64,000 nt of DNA from Sphaerothrix epifaneia (GTDB lineage Bacteria > Cyanobacteriota > Cyanobacteriia > Phormidesmidales > Phormidesmidaceae): assembly GCF_042788235.1 (NCBI RefSeq), contig NZ_JBHZOL010000098.1:1-64000 (forward strand). The letters run 5' to 3'. Below, one piece after another: positions 55,094-63,648 of this stretch. The notes under the pieces are model-generated. The model did not search any database. It was not told the origin of the DNA and saw only the letters and a list, made by a program, of their open reading frames with translations. Numbering within the stretch: the stretch's first letter is position 1; the number at the start of each line of letters is the position of its first letter. The position numbers were made by a program, and so were the translations under genes.

Positions 55094-55957
55094 TTGACCA
55101 GTCAAGCGTCTCTTACAAAACTTAAGGAAAACCTGCGATCGCATCTACAGCAGCTTAGCCACCCCCGCGATCCGTTTTTAGCCACAGCTCACTATCAGTT
55201 GGCGCGGCAGTATGTACAGCAGCAGCTATCCCAGTGGGGCAAGGTTGAAGCGCAGCGGTTTACAGTCCGCCGTCAGCTCCATGTCAACTGGCTATTGCCT
55301 TTATCGCCTGCGGCTCAAAAACCAGTAGCGCTACCGATTTTAGCGGGTGCCCACTATGATACGGTCGTGGGTTCGCCAGGGGCAGACGACAATGCTTCGG
55401 GAGTAGCGGTGTTGCTAGAGCTAGCCCGTTTGTGGTCTGAGCAGCCAGGGCGATCGCCGTTGATCTTAGTCGCCTTTGATTTAGAAGAATACGGGCTAGC
55501 TGGTAGCCGATTTTGCGTGGAGCAGTTGCAAAAAGCCAACCAGCGCTTACGGCTGATGCTCTCGCTAGAAATGCTGGGCTACTACGACGATCGCCCCGGT
55601 TCTCAGCACTACCCGCCAGGATTGAAATACTTTTTTCCTCAGAGCGGTAACTTTGTGGGGCTAATTGGCAACTGGCGATCGCTGCCGCACCTCATTCACC
55701 TGTCTAAACACCTTTCGCAGGCGGGGATGCCCGCCCCGTGGCTACCCGCAGGGCAGCGAGGAAAGCTAGTCCCCGATACCCGCCGCAGCGACCACGCGCC
55801 TTTTTGGGACGCAGGCTACCGGGCTATTTTGGTGACCGATACGGCAAATTTGCGCAATCCCCATTATCACCAACCGAGCGATCGCTTAGAAACGCTGGAT
55901 TTAGACCGCCTCACGCAGGTCTGCTGGGGGCTGTTTCAAGGCATTCGCTTGCTTTGA
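55094..55957 (+). CDS. M28-family metallopeptidase
   Basis: 287 residues with the co-catalytic zinc site of M28: AHYDTVVGSPGADDNASG (His and Asp ligands), AFDLEEYGLAGSRF (Glu base and ligand), LSLEMLGYYDD and RSDHAPFWDAGYRAI with the last His. M28 enzymes are aminopeptidases. No signal peptide is seen after the TTG start at 55094, so it may be cytoplasmic. Downstream is the signalling cluster. Confidence 0.88.
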   Translation: MTSQASLTKLKENLRSHLQQLSHPRDPFLATAHYQLARQYVQQQLSQWGKVEAQRFTVRRQLHVNWLLPLSPAAQKPVALPILAGAHYDTVVGSPGADDNASGVAVLLELARLWSEQPGRSPLILVAFDLEEYGLAGSRFCVEQLQKANQRLRLMLSLEMLGYYDDRPGSQHYPPGLKYFFPQSGNFVGLIGNWRSLPHLIHLSKHLSQAGMPAPWLPAGQRGKLVPDTRRSDHAPFWDAGYRAILVTDTANLRNPHYHQPSDRLETLDLDRLTQVCWGLFQGIRLL

Positions 55958-56207
55958 AAATTTTTACTACGCACAGGTATTAATTTTATTTAGTTTCTTT
56001 GACTTTTACAGAGAGAAGTACGGTTTCGTACTGAATTCTTGCAAACGGCTAAACTACTATCGCGAGTAGTTGTTATTTAGTTACGGCTATTAATGTGTTG
56101 AGCCGATGTTTGGGCTTACAGAGTTTCGCCCAAACCTAGACCGCTTCCTGAAAAACGTCATGCGTCCCCTTAAACCAGCAGTGAAGTAACGCATAATTAC
56201 TTGGCTT

Positions 56208-56600
56208 ATGAGTAACGATTTTGCCGATTTAAAGGGTGTTCGGGTAATGGCAGTAGACAGCGATCCAGATTCGCTGTATTTACTAAAAGTCATTTTTGAA
56301 CAATGTGGTTGTACGGACGTAACAACTGCCACAACCGCTCAAGAAGCGCTGCACCTGCTCAAAAAATCGCAACCACATATTTTGATCAGTGAACTCCGCC
56401 TTGCAGATGCCAATGGCTACTCGCTAGTACGCCAGATCAAACAGCAAAAGTCTATTCCTGCCATTGCCCTCACGGCTTCTGTATGGCAACGCGATCGCGA
56501 TCGCGCCATAGCCGCAGGCTTTTGTCAGCATTTGCCCAAACCGTTCGATTACGACGAGTTAATTTCTATTGTTGTAGCGTTAGTTGGCAAGACTGCTTAA
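56208..56600 (+). CDS. Receiver-domain protein with Glu in place of phospho-Asp
   Basis: 130 residues, single CheY-like domain. Acidic pocket Asp17/Asp19, conserved Thr89 (ALTAS) and Lys111 (LPKPFD) are present, but the phosphorylation site reads ISELRLADANG, giving Glu62 where Asp is expected. Glu can mimic aspartyl phosphate, so the protein may be locked on. It lies 102 nt before a Crp-type regulator gene. Confidence 0.85.
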   Translation: MSNDFADLKGVRVMAVDSDPDSLYLLKVIFEQCGCTDVTTATTAQEALHLLKKSQPHILISELRLADANGYSLVRQIKQQKSIPAIALTASVWQRDRDRAIAAGFCQHLPKPFDYDELISIVVALVGKTA

Positions 56601-56702
56601 TTTTTTTTACTCAGCCCATACGGTAGAGCCATTGTCAGCTTAACCGATAATCTGAAAGCATTACTCGATTTAGCTGCCCCAACTACTACTTCTGATATCT
56701 GC

Positions 56703-57434
56703 ATGGAAAACTCTAGCAGCAGAAACGGATTGGCTCATCGCAATCGACTGCTATCGGTCATGTCACCCCAGCTTTATCAAAAGCTAAAACCACATTTGAC
56801 GGAGATTTATTTAGAACAAGGGACTATCTTGCATCGGCCTACCAATATTATTGAATATTTGTACTTTCCAATTGATTGTCTCTTGTCGATTACGATCACA
56901 ACTGAAAGTGGTAATACGGCAGAAACGGGGCTTGTGGGTAATCGTGACTTGCTAGGCATCAACGCTTTTATGGGAAGTGCAGAAACAACTCAAACAGAAT
57001 ACATTGTCCAGATTTCGGGTCAGGCGATTCGGGCTGATGCGCCGCCGCTTTTGGCAGAGTTTGACACTAACAAAGAAATGCGAGATATCGTGCTGCGCTA
57101 CACCCAAGCGCTGATTGCTCAGATTTCTCAAACCACGGCTTGCAATCGTTTACACGTTTTAGAGCAACGCCTAGCCCGGTGGCTTTTAGAGTCGAGCGAG
57201 CGAATAGAAAAAGACGAATTGTATTTAACCCAAGGCTTTATTGCCGATATGTTAGGGGTGCGGCGAGCCGGGGTAACGCAATCCGCTCAGGCTCTACAAA
57301 GGCAAGGGTTGATTCAGTATCGCAATGGCTATGTCAAAATTGTAGATCGATCGGGTTTAGAATCGGCTGCTTGCGAATGTTTTAGGGTTGTTATAGACGA
57401 ATACGATCGTTTATTGGGAGTTCATGACTATTGA
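56703..57434 (+). CDS. Crp/Fnr-family transcription regulator
   Basis: 243 residues: a cyclic-nucleotide-type beta-roll (about 30-125, with ILHRPTNIIEYLYFPIDCLLS), a dimer helix, and a C-terminal winged helix (LTQGFIADMLGVRRAGVTQSAQALQRQGLI). The arginine-serine phosphate cassette that binds cAMP in Crp is not evident, so the ligand is open. It is flanked on the same strand by two receiver proteins with altered phosphorylation sites. Confidence 0.9.
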   Translation: MENSSSRNGLAHRNRLLSVMSPQLYQKLKPHLTEIYLEQGTILHRPTNIIEYLYFPIDCLLSITITTESGNTAETGLVGNRDLLGINAFMGSAETTQTEYIVQISGQAIRADAPPLLAEFDTNKEMRDIVLRYTQALIAQISQTTACNRLHVLEQRLARWLLESSERIEKDELYLTQGFIADMLGVRRAGVTQSAQALQRQGLIQYRNGYVKIVDRSGLESAACECFRVVIDEYDRLLGVHDY

Positions 57435-57576
57435 AAATGAATGCTTGCTGAAACCTGTTGATTCGTTAAAGCATTGTTTTTGAATTAAAAATTATCTGGC
57501 GATAAACTGTCTTTAACGCTTTAAGTTTTAGAGGGTAATTTTTAGGTGATTTTAGAGCCGAAAAGTAAGATAGAGA

Positions 57577-57984
57577 ATGAGTGATTTGCAGACAAATCAA
57601 AAGATGCAAAAGCCCGAAATTTTGCTTGTAGAAATGGATGACGAAACTCGGCCATTGCTACGACAAAACTTGATGATAGCTGGCTTTGAAGTCATCATTT
57701 CACTAGACGAAGCCGATGCGATCGCGCGGATGCAAAACCAAACAAAATATCCTGACCTAATTTTGCTCAACCAGGTGGGGGATTCTATTGAAAACTTTCT
57801 CAAAATGGGGTTACGCCTGCGATCGCAGCTAGCGTTTCCAGCGCAAACGCCGATCGTGGTGATTGCCGATCGCTTTGAAGAAGCGTTATCAGGTCAAAAT
57901 CAGCAAGTAGGGGCTAATGAATATGTCACCTATCCGGCAGACGCCCAGCAGCTAATGGATTTGCTCCACCAGCTTTGTGATTAG
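57577..57984 (+). CDS. Pseudo-receiver protein
   Basis: 135 residues with a receiver-like fold. Asp21/Asp22 of the acidic pocket remain, but the phosphorylation position is Asn65 (LILLNQVGD) and the conserved Lys before Pro is replaced by Tyr119 (VTYPAD). It therefore cannot be phosphorylated in the usual way and probably acts by protein binding. It follows the Crp-type gene by about 140 nt. Confidence 0.82.
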   Translation: MSDLQTNQKMQKPEILLVEMDDETRPLLRQNLMIAGFEVIISLDEADAIARMQNQTKYPDLILLNQVGDSIENFLKMGLRLRSQLAFPAQTPIVVIADRFEEALSGQNQQVGANEYVTYPADAQQLMDLLHQLCD

Positions 57985-58192
57985 CGGCTGATCGGGCTAC
58001 CGCCCTATCACCCATACGTTCCGCAACGGTCGAAGCAAACTTTTGCTGAAAGTTATCACAACAACTTGACTTGTTTTGCCAAATCCGATAGCGTTTTGAG
58101 CTATAGCTGTTTACCCGCAGCTGGTTTTGTCCCAAAAATTTGGTCAGCGGTACCGGGAATTGCGCCAACAACGCCCGATACCTTACCCCCAC

Positions 58193-58304
58193 GACTGAAA
58201 TCACCAGTCTCGGAGGCTAGAGTTATTTTAGCCGTCCCGACTTGTCTTACTGTCTGGGCGGCCAAATTTTTGGGATTCCATCCACACCTTTTTGGAGGAA
58301 TCCC
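58193..58304 (+). promoter_or_regulatory. Structured leader with ribosome-site-sequestering hairpin
   Basis: Three hairpins precede the small gene at 58307: GACTG/CAGTC (58193-58209), GGCTA/TAGCC (58215-58233), and GGGATTCC/GGAATCCC (58272-58279, 58297-58304). The last one overlaps the ribosome site GGAGGA (58294-58299). The rest of the gap from 57985 shows no gene. Confidence 0.5.
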
Positions 58305-58306
58305 TC

Positions 58307-58573
58307 ATGTTTTTGGCTTATACGGCTTCGCCCATCCCTAGCGGTGGGGCGAACAGCCCCCTTTGGCTAACGCCCCCGGCTGCACCCGGCGATCGCGAAC
58401 CGCTGCGTCATCTGTTGCTGGGTTCTGCCGCCCGCGTGCAGCAAACCATTCACCTGCTGCATGTGCTCAACTACACAGAGCAGTTTCGCTGGAGCCGACA
58501 GATTGTGGTGCCGGAAAGCGGCCTTTTGCTCACCCCGGCTCAAGGCGAAGTGATGAGCTATTTGATTCGCTAA
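58307..58573 (+). CDS. Small protein of unknown function
   Basis: 88 residues starting MFLAYTASP at ATG 58307, with GGAGGA 8 nt before; five codons more are open upstream. A Pro/Gly-rich N terminus (residues 8-30) is followed by a helical block EPLRHLLLGSAARVQQTIHLLHVLNY-type and a beta-rich end. The perfect ribosome site and following terminator support it as a real gene. No family recognised. Confidence 0.7.
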   Translation: MFLAYTASPIPSGGANSPLWLTPPAAPGDREPLRHLLLGSAARVQQTIHLLHVLNYTEQFRWSRQIVVPESGLLLTPAQGEVMSYLIR

Positions 58574-58592
58574 AACTGCCGATAGGTGCAAA

Positions 58593-58616
58593 AAATCCCC
58601 TCAAATGAGGGGATTT
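58593..58616. terminator. Bidirectional terminator between the small gene and ftrV
   Basis: Perfect 10-bp stem AAATCCCCTC / GAGGGGATTT (58593-58602, 58607-58616) with AAAT loop. On the minus strand it is followed by a T-run, so it best serves ftrV. Confidence 0.85.
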
Positions 58617-58659
58617 GCCCAAGCTAGCGTTAACCAACTCGATAATGTGACTGAGGAGG

Positions 58660-58899
58660 CTATTCAACCGCTTCTAGTTCATCTTCTCGCAGGTGAACTT
58701 TGAAGTTTTTCTTAGACGCTTCAACCGGAAATTCCACACAAATTGGAAAATTAGGGCTAATTTTTCTCCCCTGCCAGTCATCTAAAACTTGCACGACCGT
58801 ACCTTCTAATCCTTTGGCATCGAAGGGCTGGTTGCGATGGAGGGGATGGTTATAAAACGTTATTGAGCTTTTAACGCGAACGCGATCGCCGACTTTCAT
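58660..58899 (-). CDS. ftrV: Ferredoxin-thioredoxin reductase, variable subunit
   Basis: 79 residues matching FtrV: VGDRVRVKSSITFYNHPLHRNQPFD, KGLEGTVVQVL, ISPNFPICVEF and FKVHLREDELEAVE. It is an SH3-like barrel that holds the catalytic FtrC chain in the light-linked thioredoxin pathway. The frame is open to 59025, but the family starts at the MKVGDRV methionine, so I use 58899. FtrC is not in this window. Confidence 0.93.
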   Translation of the reverse strand: MKVGDRVRVKSSITFYNHPLHRNQPFDAKGLEGTVVQVLDDWQGRKISPNFPICVEFPVEASKKNFKVHLREDELEAVE

Positions 58900-59026
58900 A
58901 AGCGTATTGAATACTGACCTTCGAACCGCCTCTACAGCGCTAGTAGACTGATGGGCTTGCAACCTTATTATCTTTGCACAGGATTGCCCCATCCTAGCTT
59001 TAGGAATCATGAATCCTATGGGCAAA

Positions 59027-60850
59027 TCACTCTAACGTTTCGACCGGACTCGGTGCCGTCTCTGGGGTCAACTGCCGACCGGAGCGATCGAGCCACCACC
59101 ACAGCAAGCCCCCCGCCACAGCCAGCAACAGCACAATTAGCAACGCCATGAACCAGGTTTTTTGAGCTGAGGTTTCGGTTGGCACGGTTTGTAAATCGGG
59201 GATGACATCGCTTTGATCGTCTTCGCCATAGAGCAAAACTTTTGAAGCTTCGGTCATTTCGTAAGTGAGCGTATCTTGCAAGGTTGCCAGCCGTCCGGTG
59301 GGGTCTGTTACAGCAGAATCTGCCCCCAAATCGCAGCGCATCAGCACCACGGCTGTATTGTCGTGGCCGTTTTTTTGGTTAGCCAGTTCTAGCCAAGACT
59401 CTGCCGCAGCTTCTAGCGAAACAATATCTTTAACAATTAGGCCAATATAGTTAGCCCAAGAGTCTTCTACCCGCTGGCGATCGCTCAAACCATCGGTACA
59501 CAGTAGCAACACGCCGCTTTCTTCAATTACAAACCGCTGAATATGAGGATGCAGCAGATTAGATTCACGGGTGCCAATCGCCTGCGTCAGGGCTGCTGCA
59601 TTTTCTTGCTGAGAGGCGGTGACATACAAGCTACGAGCCGCCTGCACTTCTCGATTCGCCAAGTCATCATCTATGGTGAGCAGATGGCAATACTCTGGCG
59701 TAATCCAGTAGGCGCGGCTATCGCCCACATGAATAATATAAAGTTCGTTGGTTGCTTTCCAGCCTGTGGGGGTGCGGATGCGCTGAGGCAGTTGTAACGC
59801 CATCACCAGCGTGGTGCCCATGCGTTGGCGATCGGCGCGTCCCTGGCTGTCGTTTTGGCTAGCAATCAGGTTGTTGATAACGCGAATACCCGCCTCAAGC
59901 TGCTCGGCTACCAAATCGGGCGTTAAAATATCGTCTTGCTCTAGGGTTTCTCGCAAAAACGCCTGTAACTGTAGCTGTAGCGATCGCACGACAATCTGGC
60001 TAGCCACCTCTCCCCCTTCGTGGCCGCCAATGCCGTCGCAAACAATAGCGATGTTAGGCACAGGTGTTTGTCCCGAGCGCGATCGCTTGGCGTTGCTCAG
60101 ATCGGGGTAGCAAGCATCTTCGTTGCGAGCCTGACTGGGGCCAGCGCTGGTCAACCCTGTGGTTTGCAGTTGCAGCGCAGCGGTAGCGGTCAAACTCAGC
60201 AGCAAACGGTTGAGCTGAACGGTAATGTCTGCTGCCACCACCTCTCTGGCGCGGAGTTGTTCAATCAGGCTGCGCAACCCCTCCACCAAAGGCGGACGCG
60301 CCCCTGCAATTAACCCTTGCCAAGCCGCCGCCAGGTCAGCCAGCGTTGGCGTCGGTACGGTCAAAAATTGCCGAATGCGAACGCGCCAACCTTCCGTTCG
60401 CACTTCTTCGTCTAGAGACAGCAAACTAGCCGCCACCCCTAACTCCGACAGCGGTTGCCAAAGCTGCCAGATCTGCCAGAGCCAGTAAACCTGTCGTTGC
60501 GGCGGCGTCAGCGGCCAAACCGTCTTTAGCGATGGGTACAGTTGCCCACCTCGATTAATTGGCGCATTGTCGAGCAAAAAGAGAGGACAGTCGGCGGTGG
60601 ACGAGAGAATGTCATAAACGCCCGGAACATGCAGCCGATAAGGATGCGCCTTGAGATAGGGCAGCGCCAGATCGGGCAGTTCCGTTGGCGCTTGGGGAAT
60701 GATCGCTGGCGTCAAGTCAAGCCATATACCCGGCGCTACCACCCGATAGCGATCGCTAAAGGTTTCACCCACAGCGATCGTATCTACCTCTGCTCCTACA
60801 GCCCAGAGATAGCGTTTTTTTGGTGTAGAGGGTAGCTCAGAAGGGGTCAT
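59027..60850 (-). CDS. PP2C-type Ser/Thr phosphatase with N-terminal domain and C-terminal membrane anchor
   Basis: 607 residues. The PP2C domain (about 230-505) has RNED (242-245), DGIGGHEGG (272-280), VGDSRAY, LCTDGLSD and GHDNTAV, giving a full metal site. Residues 1-220 form a separate domain with SDRYRVVAPGIWLD and HRLHVPGVYD, possibly related to kinase-like folds. One span lies at about 564-587 followed by a short acidic tail. It dephosphorylates proteins at the membrane; targets unknown. Upstream of ftrV on the same strand. Confidence 0.9.
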   Translation of the reverse strand: MTPSELPSTPKKRYLWAVGAEVDTIAVGETFSDRYRVVAPGIWLDLTPAIIPQAPTELPDLALPYLKAHPYRLHVPGVYDILSSTADCPLFLLDNAPINRGGQLYPSLKTVWPLTPPQRQVYWLWQIWQLWQPLSELGVAASLLSLDEEVRTEGWRVRIRQFLTVPTPTLADLAAAWQGLIAGARPPLVEGLRSLIEQLRAREVVAADITVQLNRLLLSLTATAALQLQTTGLTSAGPSQARNEDACYPDLSNAKRSRSGQTPVPNIAIVCDGIGGHEGGEVASQIVVRSLQLQLQAFLRETLEQDDILTPDLVAEQLEAGIRVINNLIASQNDSQGRADRQRMGTTLVMALQLPQRIRTPTGWKATNELYIIHVGDSRAYWITPEYCHLLTIDDDLANREVQAARSLYVTASQQENAAALTQAIGTRESNLLHPHIQRFVIEESGVLLLCTDGLSDRQRVEDSWANYIGLIVKDIVSLEAAAESWLELANQKNGHDNTAVVLMRCDLGADSAVTDPTGRLATLQDTLTYEMTEASKVLLYGEDDQSDVIPDLQTVPTETSAQKTWFMALLIVLLLAVAGGLLWWWLDRSGRQLTPETAPSPVETLE

Positions 60851-61032
60851 AGGCTGAGAGGCGAGGGTCGGGTACCCTTACAACAAGTTAACCAAAGGCT
60901 TCACGACTTGGATGAAGAGGCTAGATTAATCCTAGAGGATTTTTGCAAAGAGGCTGTTGCAGTGAGGCGTGAAAATCTGCGGAATCGACATTGAATCTTT
61001 TGAATCACTTATTGAGAGAAATCGATTAAACC

Positions 61033-61455
61033 ATGAGCCTTGCCTTGTTCTGGGTTTTAATAGGGGCAGCTCTCTGCTTAATGGAGCTGCTTTTGCCCAC
61101 AGATTTTTTAGAGTCCGCTTTGGGAATTAGCGCTTTTCTAACAGCACTTTTGACTCCGGTTGTACCACAGTTTGAATTTCAGGTAGGACTGTGGATGGTT
61201 TTTTCGCTGGTGTTTCTCTTTCTGTTAAAGCGGCTTGTCCCCAAAAATACCCCCCGAATTTTGATGGACTCGACTGAAGCCCGCACCCTTACCTCTATTC
61301 CGCCGGGGCAAGCAGGCAGAGTTCTCTATGAGGGCAACTCCTGGCAAGCTCGTTGTGAAGACAGTCGGTTAGCGATCGCGGCAGATCAGCCCGTTTTAGT
61401 AGTTGGTCGCAATGGCAATACGCTGCTGGTTTTGCCAGAAAGCGAACTGCATTAA
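61033..61455 (+). CDS. NfeD-family membrane protein
   Basis: 140 residues: two to three N-terminal spans (ALFWVLIGAALCLMELLLP, LGISAFLTALLTPVVP, VGLWMVFSLVFLFLL) and a C-terminal OB-fold domain (about 75-140, with GQAGRVLYEGNSWQARCED). NfeD proteins work with SPFH proteins, and the SPFH gene follows after 15 nt, forming a two-gene operon for membrane microdomain quality control. Confidence 0.9.
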   Translation: MSLALFWVLIGAALCLMELLLPTDFLESALGISAFLTALLTPVVPQFEFQVGLWMVFSLVFLFLLKRLVPKNTPRILMDSTEARTLTSIPPGQAGRVLYEGNSWQARCEDSRLAIAADQPVLVVGRNGNTLLVLPESELH

Positions 61456-61470
61456 TTAGGAATTTAAACT

Positions 61471-62448
61471 ATGAATCCGTTTACGTTTTTGATTGTCTTA
61501 ATTTTTGGTGGCTCTATTGCCGCTAGCTCCGTCAAAATCATCAACCAAAGTGACGAAGCCCTCGTCGAAACGCTGGGTAAGTACAACGGCAAAAAACTTT
61601 CTCCCGGCATGAATTTTTTGGTGCCGTTTGTAGACAAAATCGTTTACCGCCAGACGATTCGAGAGCGGGTTCTAGATGTCCCCCCGCAACAGTGTATTAC
61701 CCGCGACAACGTATCGATCAGCGTTGATGCCGTCGTTTACTGGCGGATCGTTGATATTGAAAAGGCTTACTACAAGGTTGAAAATCTACAATCGGCAATG
61801 GTCAACCTCGTCCTCACTCAAATTCGCTCTGAGATGGGTAAGCTCGAACTCGACGAAACCTTTACCGCCCGTTCTGAAATCAACGAAATTTTGCTGCGAG
61901 AGCTAGATATCTCTACCGATCCTTGGGGTGTTAAGGTTACTCGCGTTGAGCTACGCGACATTGTGCCCTCTAAAGCCGTACAAGACTCCATGGAGCTACA
62001 AATGGCGGCAGAACGACGCAAGCGGGCGGCTGTTCTCACTTCTGAAGGCGAACGCGAAGCGGCTGTTAACTCGGCTAGAGGTCGGGCTGAAGCCGATGTA
62101 CTGGCTGCTGAAGCGCGGCAAAAAGCGGCGATTTTAGACGCAGAAGCCGACCAAAAAGCGATCGTGCTGCGGGCGCAAGCTTACCGCCAAGAAGAAGTTC
62201 TCAAAGCCCAGGCCACCTCAGAAGCAATTGGAGTCATTGCTCGCACGCTCAAGAGCGATCCGGGGGCACGGGACGCGCTTCAGTTTTTGCTAGCGCAAAG
62301 CTACATTGAAACCAGCGAAGAAATTGGCACCAGCGGCAGCAGCAAGGTGATGTTTATGGATCCGCGCAGCATTCCGGCGACGCTGGAAGGGATGCGGGCG
62401 ATTGTAGGCCACACGGATGGGCTTGCAGGCGATCGCGTAGGGTCTTAA
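61471..62448 (+). CDS. SPFH/stomatin-like protein (QmcA type)
   Basis: 325 residues: N-terminal hydrophobic anchor (residues 3-20), SPFH domain (about 22-190, with PGMNFLVPFVDKIVYRQTIRE and VSISVDAVVYWRIVD), then a long Ala/Glu/Lys/Arg coiled coil (190-265) used for oligomerisation. It forms large ring or cage assemblies at the membrane with its NfeD partner encoded just upstream. Confidence 0.93.
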   Translation: MNPFTFLIVLIFGGSIAASSVKIINQSDEALVETLGKYNGKKLSPGMNFLVPFVDKIVYRQTIRERVLDVPPQQCITRDNVSISVDAVVYWRIVDIEKAYYKVENLQSAMVNLVLTQIRSEMGKLELDETFTARSEINEILLRELDISTDPWGVKVTRVELRDIVPSKAVQDSMELQMAAERRKRAAVLTSEGEREAAVNSARGRAEADVLAAEARQKAAILDAEADQKAIVLRAQAYRQEEVLKAQATSEAIGVIARTLKSDPGARDALQFLLAQSYIETSEEIGTSGSSKVMFMDPRSIPATLEGMRAIVGHTDGLAGDRVGS

Positions 62449-62550
62449 CCGTTTTTCTGGGACGGTTGCCCCACCCTGTTTCTAGAATATGGTGCGGATT
62501 TGTGGGGGCGGCCTATTGACCGCCCCCGACTGTTTGGGGCATAGCTTAGG

Positions 62551-62640
62551 ATTAGCTATCGTCACCCTAGCGACCTTGAATGGCTAAAAATAGTTAAAAG
62601 CCGCTGACAGAAAAGCTTTCCTGCCGCCCTTAGCGGATAG
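62551..62640 (+). repeat. Dispersed intergenic repeat, copy H
   Basis: Has TTAGCTATCGTCACCCTAGCG, then TGAATGGCTAAAAATAG, the core CCGCTGACAGAAAAGCTTT (62601-62619) and CCTGCCGCCCTTAGCGGAT. Lies between convergent qmcA-like and ccmK genes. Confidence 0.78.
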
Positions 62641-62647
62641 AAAATGC

Positions 62648-62959
62648 CTATACCCAGAACGGTTCTGATTCTTCGCTAAAGGCAATCGGCAAGACGGCCT
62701 CCAAATTTTCGGGGGGGTTAGGCACAATATAGTGCGTAGTCACCTCAGCAAAGCCAGGGCAAGCATTGGCAGCAGTAATGCCTGCTTCTACCGCTCGCTT
62801 GACCTCTGAGAGGGGGCCGCGCACTGAGACAAACTGACGGCCACTTTCAGAGCGATCTTGCACCACAATGGTGACCCGGCCTGCTTTCACCATTGCATCT
62901 GCGGCGGCTAAAATGGCCGGAAAGGTTTGGGTTTCAATCACGCCCACTGCAATCGGCAT
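62648..62959 (-). CDS. Carboxysome shell hexamer protein, CcmK (CcmK3-like)
   Basis: 103 residues, one bacterial-microcompartment domain: AVGVIETQTFPAILAAADAM, RVTIVVQ, VRGPLSEVKRAVEAGI. The C-terminal THYIVPNPPENLEAVLPI resembles CcmK3 as I remember it. The pore loop reads SESGR (37-41) instead of the usual KIGSG. No ccmK4 partner is adjacent, which is unusual for CcmK3-like proteins. A gene of unknown function lies 30 nt upstream on the same strand. Confidence 0.88.
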   Translation of the reverse strand: MPIAVGVIETQTFPAILAAADAMVKAGRVTIVVQDRSESGRQFVSVRGPLSEVKRAVEAGITAANACPGFAEVTTHYIVPNPPENLEAVLPIAFSEESEPFWV

Positions 62960-62989
62960 ACCCTTTGACTCCTAAGCTCTAGCCCCTAA

Positions 62990-63577
62990 CTATACCTTGA
63001 TCGAACTGGGTTCGGCGATCGCTGCAATAATTCGTTCGCACCCAGAATCAGGCCGCGCCCAGTCACAGCGACAGTCTTTGGGGTCGCCCCAGCACAGGCT
63101 CAAATACAGTTCGGTGCGGGTGGCGTCAATTTCGGCCCATTCGGTTGAATGAATCAGCCGTTCTACGTGCGCTAGGGTGGTCGGTTGCGGCGGACGTCCC
63201 GCCAGCCAAAGCCGCATTTCACCTAACGACTCGCGCCAAAAGGCAATGACTGCGGCTTTAGCAGCTATGAGTGTCTGTCGATCTTGGGCGATCGCCGTGA
63301 GCTGGGGATGCAACTCCGGAAAGCGAATTGAACGCCCCTGAAAGCGACAGGTATGCCAGACCAACCCCGAAACCTCATGTTCTCGTTGGTATTGGTGTAC
63401 CTGTTCTCTAAAATCTTGAATAGCAAAGACCTTGCTGAGTTTTTCGGAACCCAGCGCTTTGGCCACCACCGAGTTGTTGAGGCGATCGCTGGAAGACAGC
63501 AGCACCCGTTCGCCTCTCCAGGCTGCCCGAAGTTCTTGATCGAGAATTTCCAGCAGTTGCTCGGTTGTATAGCTCAT
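62990..63577 (-). CDS. Protein of unknown function upstream of ccmK
   Basis: 195 residues, soluble, alpha/beta by composition. Near the C terminus it has CWGDPKDCRCDW and SGCERI, four cysteines within about 17 residues that could bind metal. No family recognised. Its 30-nt spacing from ccmK suggests co-transcription, so a link with carboxysomes is possible but unproven. Confidence 0.68.
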   Translation of the reverse strand: MSYTTEQLLEILDQELRAAWRGERVLLSSSDRLNNSVVAKALGSEKLSKVFAIQDFREQVHQYQREHEVSGLVWHTCRFQGRSIRFPELHPQLTAIAQDRQTLIAAKAAVIAFWRESLGEMRLWLAGRPPQPTTLAHVERLIHSTEWAEIDATRTELYLSLCWGDPKDCRCDWARPDSGCERIIAAIAEPSSIKV

Positions 63578-63648
63578 CGAGTTGTTCTGGTGAGCAAGGT
63601 GCCTTTATTCTATCAGGGGATTCGGGGGTAAGGGGGTTTTATGCCCCT

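Noticed and set aside
58900..59025. 42-residue extension of FtrV
   Set aside because: The family begins at MKVGDRV and the extension has no likeness to it.
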